From Flavobacteriales bacterium (lineage in GTDB: Bacteria; Bacteroidota; Bacteroidia; Flavobacteriales_F; PHOS-HE28): DNA of 64,000 bases. Of the stretch, positions 55,967 to 64,000 are shown in pieces (position 1 is the first letter of the stretch; every line of letters starts with the position of its first letter). Where the stretch lies: positions 62,001 to 126,000 of the forward strand of contig JADJOG010000004.1 in the NCBI GenBank assembly GCA_016713865.1. The letters run 5' to 3'. The position numbers and the translations under genes were made by a program. The notes below the pieces were generated by a model that made no database searches, was not told the origin of the DNA, and worked only from the letters and a program-made list of their open reading frames with translations.

Positions 55967-56057
55967 ACAACGCAACACCTAACAATCGCTCAGGATCCAA
56001 CAGATCTGGAAACAACCTTACCGTGAGAGGGCGTCTTCAGGTCACGAGCATCTTCTC

Positions 56058-57482
56058 ATGAAGAATTCCCTTCTGCTCACAACCATCCTCTCACTCCTCT
56101 TTGCAGCAAGGTCGGGTGGGGCATACGCCCAAAACCCCGGCAGTCTCGATTTATCCTTTGATCCTGGCTCGGGGGCGAACGGGGAGATTAAAGTAGCCGC
56201 CATACAGAGCGACGGACGAATCTTGATCGCGGGCGGATTTACCGCTTACAATGGAACACCAAGGTACCGCATTGCCCGTCTTAATTCCGATGGCAGCATA
56301 GATGGGACCTTTGTCCCCGGTTTAGGAGCAAACGGGGAGATACGGGTAGTTTCAGTCCAGAGCGACGGGAAGATTGTCATCGGTGGGCAGTTCTGGTCTT
56401 ACAGTGGAACACCGCGCCACTGCATTGCCCGGCTGAATGAGGACGGTAGTTTGGACTTGACCTTCAATCCCGCGCCTGGGGTTGGTTCGTTAGGGTTTGG
56501 CGTTTTCGCGAGCGCAATCCAGATCGACGGTAAGATCCTGATCGGGGGATTCTTCGATATGGTCAACGGAATATCGAGGAATGGGATCGCCAGGCTGAAT
56601 GCGGACGGTAGCTTGGACGAGACTTTCGATCCCGGTGTAGGAGTCGGTCCAGATGAGACGGAGGCAATGGTATCGTCAATGGCCATACAAAGCGATGGCA
56701 AGATCTGGATCGGAGGGAACTTCAGCACCTACAACGGAACACCAACCGCGGACTTAGTGCGCTTGAACGAAGATGGCAGCATGGACACGGCCATTGCCGA
56801 TGGGGTGGCTTGGGAAGTTCGTGTGATTTCTATTCAGGACGACGGGGGTATTGTGATAGGCGGGCTGTTCACTAGCCGGATCCGCCGTTTGAATCCAAAT
56901 GGAGAGTTGGACATGACCTTCGATCCTGGTTCAGGGTTCAGCGGGCCGACTTGGATCAACGTCTGGGCAATTGCCATTGAAGATGATGGGAGGATAGTCG
57001 TCGGGGGGGCTTTCTGGTCATACAACGGAACTCCTAGGAACAATATCGCTCGCTTGAATCCGGATGGTAGTTTGGACATGACCTTCGACCCAGGCTCGGG
57101 GGCAAACGATGCGGTCTATGTAAGCGCCATCCAGAGCGACGGCAGGATTATACTCGGGGGGCGGTTCACTTCATACAACGGAACAGCAAGGAACCACATC
57201 GCCCGCCTTAACTCCGAGGGCATTGTTGGCCAATATGATGTTGCTCAAAATGCATTTGCAATCTCCCCTAACCCAGCTTCCTTTTCCGTCACCATCAATC
57301 TGCCTGAGCAACCCAGCCGCGCCGAATTTATCCTTCGGAATGCGCAAGCACAGGTGGTACTACGAAGTACTTTGGCTTCAGGCCGCAATGAGGTTCCGCT
57401 GAGCGGTCTTGCGCCGGGCCTATACGCCGTGGAGGTCAGCACAGCCACAGGGCACCGGACCGAGCGGCTTGTTGTGCAGTAA
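56058..57482 (+). CDS. Delta-60 repeat protein with T9SS sorting domain
   Basis: 474 residues. Signal peptide (LLTTILSLLFAARSGGAYAQ), then about seven copies of a ~55-residue repeat with the pattern IQSDGRILIGGxFxxYNGTPRxxIARLNxDGSLDxTFDPG, the delta-60 (beta-propeller-like) repeat, then a T9SS C-terminal domain (AISPNPASFSVTINLP ... GLAPGLYAVEVSTATGHRTERLVVQ). Exported across the outer membrane; function unknown. Its codon use is visibly more AT-rich than the neighbouring genes (GGGG runs, ATA, TTA, AGG codons), hinting at a different history. Stands alone between the ABC pair and pcrA. Confidence 0.9.
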   Translation: MKNSLLLTTILSLLFAARSGGAYAQNPGSLDLSFDPGSGANGEIKVAAIQSDGRILIAGGFTAYNGTPRYRIARLNSDGSIDGTFVPGLGANGEIRVVSVQSDGKIVIGGQFWSYSGTPRHCIARLNEDGSLDLTFNPAPGVGSLGFGVFASAIQIDGKILIGGFFDMVNGISRNGIARLNADGSLDETFDPGVGVGPDETEAMVSSMAIQSDGKIWIGGNFSTYNGTPTADLVRLNEDGSMDTAIADGVAWEVRVISIQDDGGIVIGGLFTSRIRRLNPNGELDMTFDPGSGFSGPTWINVWAIAIEDDGRIVVGGAFWSYNGTPRNNIARLNPDGSLDMTFDPGSGANDAVYVSAIQSDGRIILGGRFTSYNGTARNHIARLNSEGIVGQYDVAQNAFAISPNPASFSVTINLPEQPSRAEFILRNAQAQVVLRSTLASGRNEVPLSGLAPGLYAVEVSTATGHRTERLVVQ

Positions 57483-57575
57483 GTCCTCTCCCTGATTCCG
57501 GATAGCCGCTCCCCCTGCAATCAATAGGGGTGCAACCTTTTGACAAGAGTCCGAGCCGCCACCTACCACCCCGCC

Positions 57576-57583
57576 TACCTTCG
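57576..57583 (+). promoter_or_regulatory. Candidate -7 element of the helicase gene
   Basis: TACCTTCG, one or two mismatches from TAnnTTTG, 7 bases before the ATG, the same placement relative to the ATG as the TACTTTCG boxes of other genes here. Confidence 0.35.
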
Positions 57584-57590
57584 GCGCCTC

Positions 57591-60002
57591 ATGAATTACC
57601 TCGATGGCCTGAACCCTGCGCAGCGCGCGGCGGTGGAGAGCACCGAAGGCCCCATGATGGTGATCGCCGGCGCGGGCAGCGGCAAGACGCGCGTGCTCAC
57701 CGTGCGCATCGCGCACCTGATGGCGGCCAAGGGCGTAGATCCTTTCCGCATCCTCGCGCTCACCTTCACCAACAAGGCGGCGAAGGAGATGAAGGAGCGC
57801 ATCGCCAAGATCCTCGGCGAAGGCAACACCGAAGCGCGCAACCTATGGATGGGCACCTTCCACAGCGTGTTCTCGCGGATCCTGCGCTTCGAGGCCGACA
57901 AGCTCGGCTACCCCAAGGACTTCACAATCTACGACACCGACGACAGCCGCAACGTGATCAAGGGCATCCTGAAGGAGTGGCAGCTCGATGACAAGCTCTA
58001 CAAGCCGAATCAGGTGCATGCGCGCATCAGCATCGCGAAGAACAACCTCATCGGCCCCATGGAATACCTGGCCAACGGCGAACTGATGGCCGGTGATGCC
58101 GCCGTGGGACGCGAGAAGCTCGGCGAGATCTACAAGGCCTACGCGATGAAGTGCTTCCGCGCAGGCGCCATGGACTTCGATGACCTGCTGTACAACACCG
58201 CCCTGCTCTTCCGCGACCATCCGGACACGATGGTGAAGTACCAGAGCCGCTTCCAGTACATCCTCGTCGATGAGTACCAGGACACCAACCTGGTGCAGTA
58301 CCAGATCGTGAAGACGCTGGCCGCGCGCCACGAGAACCTCACCGTGGTGGGCGACGACAGCCAGAGCATCTACGCCTTCCGCGGAGCGAACATCCAGAAC
58401 ATCCTCAACTTCCGCAGCGACTACGAGGACCACAAGCTCTTCAAGCTCGAGCAGAACTACCGCAGCACGAAGACCATCGTAGGCGCCGCCAATTCGCTCA
58501 TCGAGAAGAACAAGGACCAGATCAAGAAGACCATCTGGACCGACAACAGCGAAGGCGAGAAGATCCGCGTGCATCGCTCGCTCAGCGACAACGAGGAAGG
58601 CGCCTTCGTGGCGCACAGCATCTTCGAGGCCAAGATGCAGAACCAGGTGCCGAACAAGGGCTTCGCCATCCTGTACCGCACCAACGCGCAGAGCCGCAGC
58701 ATGGAGGAAGCGCTGCGCAAGCTCAACCTCCCCTATCGCATCTACGGCGGCCTCAGCTTCTACCAGCGCAAGGAGATCAAGGACCTCATCAGCTACTTCC
58801 GCCTGGTGTGCAATCCGCGCGACGAAGAAGCCTTCAAGCGCGTGATCAACTACCCCACGCGCGGCATCGGGCAAACCACCGTTGACAAGCTGCTGGTGGC
58901 ATCGAGCGAACGGCAGATGGCGATCTGGGACGTGATCCTCAATCACCTGCAAGAGCTCGATGTGCATGGCGGCACGCGCAAGGCCATCGCCGATTTCGTG
59001 CTGATGATCCAAGCGTTCCAATCGCAGATGGCCACGCACAGCGCAGCGGTGCTCGGCGAGGAGATCGCGCGGCGCACGGGCATCCTGAAAGAGCTCTTCG
59101 CCGACAAGACGCCCGAAGGCGTGAGCCGCTACGAGAACATCATGGAGCTGATCGCCGGCATGAAGGAGTTCAGCGAGGCGCAGGAAGGCACCGATGTGCC
59201 GCGCACGCTCAGCGATTTCCTCATCGATGTGGCGCTGCTCACCGACGCCGATAACACTGATCCCAACGACAACGACCGCGTGAGCCTGATGACCATCCAC
59301 AGCGCGAAGGGACTCGAGTTCTCGTACGTGCATGTGGTAGGGCTCGAAGAAGAACTCTTCCCGAACATGATGAGCGTGCAGAGCCGCGCCGATCTGGAAG
59401 AAGAACGTCGCCTGTTCTATGTGGCCATCACGCGCGCCGAGAAGCGCTGCACGCTGAGCTACGCCATGAGCCGCTACAAGTGGGGCAACCTCACCGCCAG
59501 CGAGCCCAGCCGTTTCATCGACGAGATCGATCCGAAGTACCTAGAGATGCCGAAGCAGGCCGAACGCCCTTCGCTCTTCGGAGGCTTTGATCGCAACACA
59601 CCACCTTGGGCACGCAAGTCTGCAACGAGCGACCGAAGCAGCGACGAGCATTCATCGAAACCGGTGTACGGTCGAGAGCGCAGCGCGCCCGGCATCGCGA
59701 AGGCAGCACCGTATGCCAAGCCGACACCTGCAACGCGCACTCCCGCGTCCACCGAACCCGAGCGCAAGAACCTCAAGCGCATCAGCGCGAGCGGAACTCC
59801 CTTGCAAGCAACCAGCACCTTGGGCACCATGGCTTCCGAGATCGCTGAAGGCCAGACCGTGGAGCACGAGCGCTTCGGCAAGGGCAAGGTGCTGAAGGTG
59901 GAAGGCAACGCGCCCGACCTGAAGGCCACGGTCTTCTTCCCCAGCGCAGGGCAGAAGCAACTGCTGCTGAGGTTCGCGAAGCTGACGGTGGTGGAGGGGT
60001 AA
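57591..60002 (+). CDS. UvrD/PcrA-type 3'-5' DNA helicase
   Basis: 803 residues from MNYLDGLNPAQRAAVESTEGP. Superfamily I helicase for excision and replication-fork repair. Motifs: Q-motif LNPAQRAAV, Walker A VIAGAGSGKTRVL, Ia TFTNKAAKEMKERI, II VDEYQDTN, III GDDSQSIYAFRGA, IV EQNYRST, V TIHSAKGLEF, VI EEERRLFYVAITRAEK. The C-terminal linker is rich in Arg/Pro/Ser and ends in a Tudor-like beta domain (VEHERFGKGKVLKVEGNAPDLKATVFFPSAGQKQLLLRFAKL) that binds RNA polymerase in PcrA. Intact. PcrA and UvrD are not separable here. Confidence 0.95.
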   Translation: MNYLDGLNPAQRAAVESTEGPMMVIAGAGSGKTRVLTVRIAHLMAAKGVDPFRILALTFTNKAAKEMKERIAKILGEGNTEARNLWMGTFHSVFSRILRFEADKLGYPKDFTIYDTDDSRNVIKGILKEWQLDDKLYKPNQVHARISIAKNNLIGPMEYLANGELMAGDAAVGREKLGEIYKAYAMKCFRAGAMDFDDLLYNTALLFRDHPDTMVKYQSRFQYILVDEYQDTNLVQYQIVKTLAARHENLTVVGDDSQSIYAFRGANIQNILNFRSDYEDHKLFKLEQNYRSTKTIVGAANSLIEKNKDQIKKTIWTDNSEGEKIRVHRSLSDNEEGAFVAHSIFEAKMQNQVPNKGFAILYRTNAQSRSMEEALRKLNLPYRIYGGLSFYQRKEIKDLISYFRLVCNPRDEEAFKRVINYPTRGIGQTTVDKLLVASSERQMAIWDVILNHLQELDVHGGTRKAIADFVLMIQAFQSQMATHSAAVLGEEIARRTGILKELFADKTPEGVSRYENIMELIAGMKEFSEAQEGTDVPRTLSDFLIDVALLTDADNTDPNDNDRVSLMTIHSAKGLEFSYVHVVGLEEELFPNMMSVQSRADLEEERRLFYVAITRAEKRCTLSYAMSRYKWGNLTASEPSRFIDEIDPKYLEMPKQAERPSLFGGFDRNTPPWARKSATSDRSSDEHSSKPVYGRERSAPGIAKAAPYAKPTPATRTPASTEPERKNLKRISASGTPLQATSTLGTMASEIAEGQTVEHERFGKGKVLKVEGNAPDLKATVFFPSAGQKQLLLRFAKLTVVEG

Positions 60003-60015
60003 GTGCCCCCTTCCC

Positions 60016-60023
60016 TACTTTCG
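60016..60023 (+). promoter_or_regulatory. Candidate -7 element of the DUF4290 gene
   Basis: TACTTTCG, one mismatch from TAnnTTTG, 62 bases before the ATG and 14 bases after the helicase stop. Confidence 0.4.
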
Positions 60024-60084
60024 TCCGCGCGCCGAGCAGCGCTGCAGCCTCCGATCCGCTGAGGCCAACCTGATCACTACCGCG

Positions 60085-60771
60085 ATGAATTCTGTGACCT
60101 TCGACTACAATACCCAGCGCCCGCGCCTGATCATCCCCGAGTATGGCCGCAACGTGCAGCGCATGGTGGAGATGTGCATGGAGATGGAGGACCGTGAGCG
60201 CCGCACGCGTTCGGCCAAGGCCATCATCCAAGTGATCGCGCGCCTGAATCCGCAGCTGCGCAACAGCGACAACTTTGAGCGCACGCTCTGGGACCACCTG
60301 CACATCATGAGCGAGTTCAAGCTCGATGTGGACGCGCCCTTCCCGAAGCCCACGCCCGAGAGCCTGGAGAGCAAACCCGAGCGCGTGGCCTATCCGCAAG
60401 GCGACATCAAGAACGGCCACTACGGCAAACTGGTGGAGCGCATGATCGCGCAATGCGCTGCGATGGAAGCCGGTGAGAAGCGTGATGCCTATTCGCTGCT
60501 GATCGCCAACCTGATGAAGCGCCAGTTCCTTGCGTGGAACCGCGACACTGTGCCCGATGGCTTGATCCTGAAGGACCTTGCTGAGATGAGCGGCGGCAAG
60601 GTGCGCCTGGCAGCCGACACCCAACTAGCCAGCACCGAAGCCTTGCTGAGCACCCAGCGCAACGGCCCGCGCAGCGAGGTCGATCCGCGCAAAGCGCGCT
60701 ACGCCAACCAAGAAGGCGGCGGTGGCGGCGGCAAGAAGCGGCACCGCAAGCGGAAGAAGAATCGGTACTAG
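60085..60771 (+). CDS. DUF4290 protein
   Basis: 228 residues: MNSVTFDYNTQRPRLIIPEYGRNVQRMVEMCMEMEDRERRTRSAKAIIQVIARLNPQLR ... DNFERTLWDHLHIMSEFKLDVD. A Bacteroidota-restricted family, cytoplasmic, function unknown, typically upstream of murA as here. The C-terminus is a Gly-rich linker and a very basic tail (KKRHRKRKKNRY), which suggests nucleic acid or ribosome binding; this is inference. Confidence 0.92.
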   Translation: MNSVTFDYNTQRPRLIIPEYGRNVQRMVEMCMEMEDRERRTRSAKAIIQVIARLNPQLRNSDNFERTLWDHLHIMSEFKLDVDAPFPKPTPESLESKPERVAYPQGDIKNGHYGKLVERMIAQCAAMEAGEKRDAYSLLIANLMKRQFLAWNRDTVPDGLILKDLAEMSGGKVRLAADTQLASTEALLSTQRNGPRSEVDPRKARYANQEGGGGGGKKRHRKRKKNRY

Positions 60772-60779
60772 GCTCTGGA

Positions 60780-60879
60780 GGTTGGGGGTTGATTCGGGTT
60801 GGGGGTCGAGCGATTCCGACAACCGGCAACCTGTGGGTGAGACCCAGCACGGTCACTGCAACATTCAACCCTCAACGGA
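60780..60879. repeat. Period-7 inverted repeat between DUF4290 and murA
   Basis: Plus strand heptads GGTTGGG and GGTTGAT (60780-60793), again GGTTGGG and GGTCGAG (60797-60810), then about 50 bases later the complementary heptads CAACATT, CAACCCT, CAACGGA (60859-60879). Arms can pair as a long imperfect hairpin. Confidence 0.75.
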
Positions 60880-61006
60880 AAGGCGCGGCCCAGTGCGTTA
60901 GCGCCAACCCGCAATCTAACCGCATCGAAACACAGCCGGTGTTAGCACCCTGATGCCACCGCATGAGCTGCGCACTGCGTTATTGCTTCGCGCCAACGCG
61001 AACACC

Positions 61007-62311
61007 ATGCACAGTTTCCGAATCGAGGGCGGCCGCAGGCTGAAGGGTGAATTGGTCCCGCAAGGAGCCAAGAACGAGGCGCTGCAGATCCTCTGCGCCG
61101 TGCTGCTCACCAGCGAGCCAGTCACCATCCACAACATACCCGACATCGTGGATGTGAACAAGCTCATCGACCTGCTGAAGGCGATGGGTGTAGCGGTTGA
61201 GAAGCTGGGCCCCGGCAGCTACCGCTTCAAGGCGAAAGAGGTGAACCTCGAGTTCTTCCTCGACCCGGAGTACAAGCGCATGGGCAGCAGCCTGCGCGGC
61301 AGCGTGATGGTGTGCGGTCCGGCGCTCGCGCGTTTCGGTCGCGGCTACATCCCCAGCCCCGGTGGTGATAAGATCGGCCGCCGCCGCATGGACACGCACT
61401 TCACCGGCTTCGAGCGATTGGGCGCCACCATCAAGTACGACGAGGCCGATGGATTCTATCGTGCCGAAGCCAAGCAACTGAAAGGCTGCTACATGCTCCT
61501 CGACGAGGCCAGCGTGACCGGCACCGCCAACATCATCATGGCCGCCGTGCTCGCCGAAGGGCGCACCACCATCTTCAATGCGGCATGCGAACCCTACCTG
61601 CAGCAGCTCTGCAACATGCTCGTGCGCATGGGCGCGCGCATCAGCGGCATAGGCAGCAACTTGGTGCACATCGATGGCGTGAAGGAACTCGGCGGCACCG
61701 AGCACACCATGCTGCCCGACATGATCGAGATCGGCTCCTTCATAGGCCTCGCCGCGATGACACGCAGCGAGATCACGATCAAGAATGTCGGCTACGAGCA
61801 CCTCGGCGTAATACCGAATGTGTTCCGCACGCTCGGCATCACCGTGGAACGGCGCGGCGACGATATCCATGTGCCCACCCGCGAACACTACGAGATCGAG
61901 CCCTTCCTCGACGGCAGCAACCGCATCATCAGCGACCATCCATGGCCCGGCTTCACGCCCGACCTGTTGAGCATCGTGCTCGTAACCGCCACGCAAGCCC
62001 GGGGGCATGTGCTCATTCATCAAAAGATGTTCGAGAGCCGCCTGTTCTTCACCGATAAGCTCATCGAGATGGGCGCCCAGATCACGCTCTGCGATCCGCA
62101 CCGCGCCCTGGTCATCGGCAAGGACTTCGACAAGCCTTTGCGCGCCATCCGCATGACCAGCCCCGACATCCGCGCGGGTGTCTCATTGCTCATTGCCGCC
62201 CTCAGCGCCGACGGCACCAGCACCATCGATAACATCGAGCAGATCCGCCGCGGCTACCAGGACATCGAGGGCCGTTTGAATGCGATCGGGGCGAAAATCG
62301 AGGTGGTGTGA
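61007..62311 (+). CDS. murA: UDP-N-acetylglucosamine 1-carboxyvinyltransferase
   Basis: 434 residues from MHSFRIEGGRRLKGELVPQGAKNEALQILCA; an in-frame ATG 54 bases upstream adds a non-homologous tail. First committed step of peptidoglycan synthesis: enolpyruvyl transfer from PEP to UDP-GlcNAc in the cytoplasm. KNEAL binding loop present. The catalytic loop reads PGGDKIGRRRMDTH, with Asp where E. coli MurA has the fosfomycin-reactive Cys115. The C-terminal DLRA/D-type segment (TSPDIRAGVSLLIAALSADGTSTI) is normal. Intact. Confidence 0.97.
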   Translation: MHSFRIEGGRRLKGELVPQGAKNEALQILCAVLLTSEPVTIHNIPDIVDVNKLIDLLKAMGVAVEKLGPGSYRFKAKEVNLEFFLDPEYKRMGSSLRGSVMVCGPALARFGRGYIPSPGGDKIGRRRMDTHFTGFERLGATIKYDEADGFYRAEAKQLKGCYMLLDEASVTGTANIIMAAVLAEGRTTIFNAACEPYLQQLCNMLVRMGARISGIGSNLVHIDGVKELGGTEHTMLPDMIEIGSFIGLAAMTRSEITIKNVGYEHLGVIPNVFRTLGITVERRGDDIHVPTREHYEIEPFLDGSNRIISDHPWPGFTPDLLSIVLVTATQARGHVLIHQKMFESRLFFTDKLIEMGAQITLCDPHRALVIGKDFDKPLRAIRMTSPDIRAGVSLLIAALSADGTSTIDNIEQIRRGYQDIEGRLNAIGAKIEVV

Positions 62312-62312
62312 G

Positions 62313-62400
62313 GGCAGTAGGCAGTAGGCAGTAGGCAGTTTCGTTACTTGAAAGATCACCTGCAAAACGGCGAGGATCCAACTGCCTACTGCCAACTACC
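62313..62400. repeat. Period-7 tandem and inverted repeat after murA
   Basis: Three exact copies of GGCAGTA followed by GGCAGTT (62313-62340), a 39-base spacer, then AACTGCC, TACTGCC, AACTACC (62380-62400). The inner 14 bases of each side are exact reverse complements. It begins one base after the murA stop codon. Confidence 0.88.
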
Positions 62401-62467
62401 TGCTTGAGCCTGCACTGGCCTTCCCACCCGGCACGATCTTGGCTGAGCGGTGCGGCTTCCACCCACC

Positions 62468-62475
62468 TACTTTCG
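62468..62475 (+). promoter_or_regulatory. Candidate -7 element of the TlpA-like gene
   Basis: TACTTTCG, 4 bases before the ATG, one mismatch from TAnnTTTG. If used, the mRNA would be nearly leaderless, or translation begins further in. Confidence 0.35.
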
Positions 62476-62479
62476 CCCC

Positions 62480-63055
62480 ATGAATCTCCGCTCCCTCATG
62501 TCGAAGACCCAGATCCTCTCCATCGCCGCTGTGGTCCTGCTGGCCGTTTACGGCTTCACCTCGCGCAGCACTTCTGGCGATCAGCAGCCCAAAGCCAAAG
62601 TGGGCACCGCCATTGGCGACAAAGCCCCCGAGCTCGCCTTCTACAACCCCGACAGCACCAAGGTGCTGAAGCTCTCCGAGCTGAAAGGCAAATTCGTGCT
62701 CATCGACTTCTGGGCCAGCTGGTGCCGCCCCTGCCGCATGGAGAACCCCAACGTGGTGGCGGCCTATCAGAAATACAGCAAAGCCAAATTCAAAACAGCC
62801 AAAGGCTTCGAGGTGTACAGCGTGAGCCTCGATCGCAGCCGCGAACAATGGAAGCAGGCCATCGCCCAAGACAACCTCATCTGGAGGTACCACGTGAGCG
62901 ATTTGAAGTTCTGGCAATCCGCAGGCTCGCAGCTTTACGGCGTCAGCTCAATTCCCATGAGCTTCTTGGTTGACCCCAACGGCATCATCATCGCCAAGAA
63001 CCTGCGCGGCATGGCGCTGCACCAAGAATTGGATAAGCATGTGAAGAGCCTCTGA
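62480..63055 (+). CDS. TlpA/ResA-like thioredoxin, membrane-anchored
   Basis: 191 residues from MNLRSLMSKTQILSIAAVVLLAVYGF, an uncleaved anchor or signal peptide. AhpC/TSA-thioredoxin fold with IGDKAPELAFYNPDSTKVLKLSELKGKFVLIDFWASWCRPCRMENP: the redox motif is CRPC; the cis-proline is in SSIPMSFLVDPNG. Periplasmic disulfide reductase likely serving cytochrome maturation or protein repair. An insert with a LDRSREQWKQAIAQDNLIW helix is typical of the Bacteroidota TlpA-like group. Confidence 0.9.
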   Translation: MNLRSLMSKTQILSIAAVVLLAVYGFTSRSTSGDQQPKAKVGTAIGDKAPELAFYNPDSTKVLKLSELKGKFVLIDFWASWCRPCRMENPNVVAAYQKYSKAKFKTAKGFEVYSVSLDRSREQWKQAIAQDNLIWRYHVSDLKFWQSAGSQLYGVSSIPMSFLVDPNGIIIAKNLRGMALHQELDKHVKSL

Positions 63056-63075
63056 TTCCTTACCGCCCCCAATTC

Positions 63076-63105
63076 GAAGGGCTTCCCAACCGGAGGCCCT
63101 TCTTC
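63076..63105 (+). terminator. Terminator after the TlpA-like gene
   Basis: GAAGGGC / GCCCTTC stem with a 13-base loop followed by TTCATT, about 20 bases after the stop codon. Confidence 0.65.
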
Positions 63106-63217
63106 ATTCCCGGCAGCCCTGCCAAAAAGTCCCCGACATTCGCGCCCCCGTCAGGCAAAAGGCCACTGGCACCGTGCTTGACCACCCCGCGATGATCTTC
63201 AAAAGCGACGAAAGACC

Positions 63218-63856
63218 ATGACCGAGCGACCCGATGTCAGCCCGGCCGAAGCAGCTGCTGACAAGGCTGCCGAACAGGCCCTATCCATGAATGCGAGCGA
63301 ACAGCAAGCGAAAGACCCGCTCTCCATCGCCAGCGAAGCAGCCGCCGAACACGTGATGCACGACGCCGATGACGATGGCCGCGAGGATATCGCCGAGCTG
63401 AGCGGCCAACTCGCCGCCGCCAAGGCCGATGCCGCCGACCTCAAGGACAAGTGGCTGCGCCTGAATGCCGAGTTCGACAACTTCCGCAAGCGCACCGCGA
63501 AGGAGCGATTGGAGCTCATGCAGTTCGCCGGCGAGAACGCGATCAAGAACCTGCTGCCTGTGCTCGACGACATGGAGCGCGCCATCGGCAACAACGCGAA
63601 GACCGAAGACATCAACGTGGTGCGCGAGGGCTTCCACCTGATCCAGAGCAAACTGCTGCACATCATGGGCAGCCAGGGCGTGAAACCCATGACCGATGTG
63701 AAAGGTCAGCCTTTCGACACCGATAAGCACGAAGCCATAACCAAGGCACCCGCCCCCAGCGCCGACCTGAAAGGCAAGGTGATCGACGTGGTGGAGAACG
63801 GCTACACGCTGCACGACAAGGTGGTGCGCTACGCCAAGGTCGTTGTCGGCGAATGA
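63218..63856 (+). CDS. grpE: Nucleotide exchange factor GrpE
   Basis: 212 residues. An acidic, Ala-rich N-terminal tail of about 60 residues precedes the coiled coil (LSGQLAAAKADAADLKDKWLRLNAEFDNFRKRTAKERLELMQF) and the beta-wing domain (GSQGVKPMTDVKGQPFDTDKHEAITKAPAPSADLKGKVIDVVENGYTLHDKVVRYAKVVVGE). Releases ADP from DnaK. Next to dnaJ; no hrcA gene or CIRCE operator is present upstream. Confidence 0.96.
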   Translation: MTERPDVSPAEAAADKAAEQALSMNASEQQAKDPLSIASEAAAEHVMHDADDDGREDIAELSGQLAAAKADAADLKDKWLRLNAEFDNFRKRTAKERLELMQFAGENAIKNLLPVLDDMERAIGNNAKTEDINVVREGFHLIQSKLLHIMGSQGVKPMTDVKGQPFDTDKHEAITKAPAPSADLKGKVIDVVENGYTLHDKVVRYAKVVVGE

Positions 63857-63940
63857 TTCATTCAGTATGCACCCACGCATTTATACCAATACGATGGCAG
63901 CGTCGACCCTCCGGGTCGGCACGACGACACCATTGACGGC

Positions 63941-64000
63941 ATGAGCAAGCGCGACCCATACGAGGTGCTGGGCGTCGAGCGCGGCGCCAGCGCCGACGAC
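63941..64000 (+). CDS. dnaJ: Chaperone DnaJ, N-terminal fragment at window edge
   Basis: The last 20 codons read MSKRDPYEVLGVERGASADD, the start of the J domain. The grpE-dnaJ order supports it. The 84-base gap after grpE holds a short hairpin (CGACCC / GGGTCG). Confidence 0.9.
   Translation, partial: MSKRDPYEVLGVERGASADD

Noticed and set aside
62313..62400. Possible CRISPR array
   Set aside because: Units are 7 bases with no spacers between tandem copies and no cas genes; this is a tandem/inverted heptad repeat.

Overview
The window is GC-rich DNA from a member of the Bacteroidota, most likely Flavobacteriales-like. Seen in the sequence: several large secreted proteins with the C-terminal sorting domain of the type IX secretion system (T9SS), families typical of the phylum (DUF4249, DUF3467, DUF4290, NamZ/DUF1343), a DnaK with the GGGTHDVS variant, A/C-rich leaders without Shine-Dalgarno sequences, and promoters of the TTTG-N19-TAnnTTTG type. 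High-GC Flavobacteriales are known from wastewater and freshwater metagenomes; the exact placement is inference.

Layout. 1-3.6 kb (minus strand): edge-cut TerB/ABC protein, a small secreted protein, a lipoprotein and a FucP/GluP-type sugar transporter. 4.0-9.4 kb: priA, a T9SS-exported alpha/beta hydrolase, and a translationally coupled panB-rluA pair. 9.5-15 kb: DUF4249-like lipoprotein, dnaK, a YwqK/MORN-like protein and an NhaC-type antiporter. 15.4-29.2 kb: two very large modular T9SS cargo proteins (about 2370 and 1460 residues) sharing a C-terminal module, separated by an AAA/DUF4143 ATPase and striking inverted repeats. 29.4-37.4 kb: NamZ, FtsX-like permease, cystathionine beta-synthase, a periplasmic-binding-fold protein without signal peptide, a patatin/outer-membrane-barrel fusion and a small membrane protein. 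37.4-52.9 kb (minus): the classical information-processing block rpsU-xerC-hpf, tRNA Thr-Tyr-Gly-Thr, tuf, tRNA-Trp, secE-nusG-rplKAJL-rpoBC-DUF3467. 53-64 kb (plus): a two-gene ABC transporter, a delta-60-repeat T9SS protein, pcrA/uvrD, DUF4290-murA, a TlpA-like thioredoxin, grpE and the start of dnaJ.

A dominant feature is a set of single-base indels, mostly in short G or C runs, that split at least twelve genes including rpoB and dnaK. Indispensable genes are hit, so most are best read as long-read consensus errors; I annotate those genes across the breaks. No CRISPR array, prophage, transposase, rRNA or classical defence system is visible. The most interesting unexplained items are three intergenic loci with period-7 repeats arranged as inverted pairs, a perfect 25-bp-arm inverted repeat, a palindrome just before the DUF4143 ATPase, and a domain nested inside a MopE-like repeat in the second giant T9SS protein.
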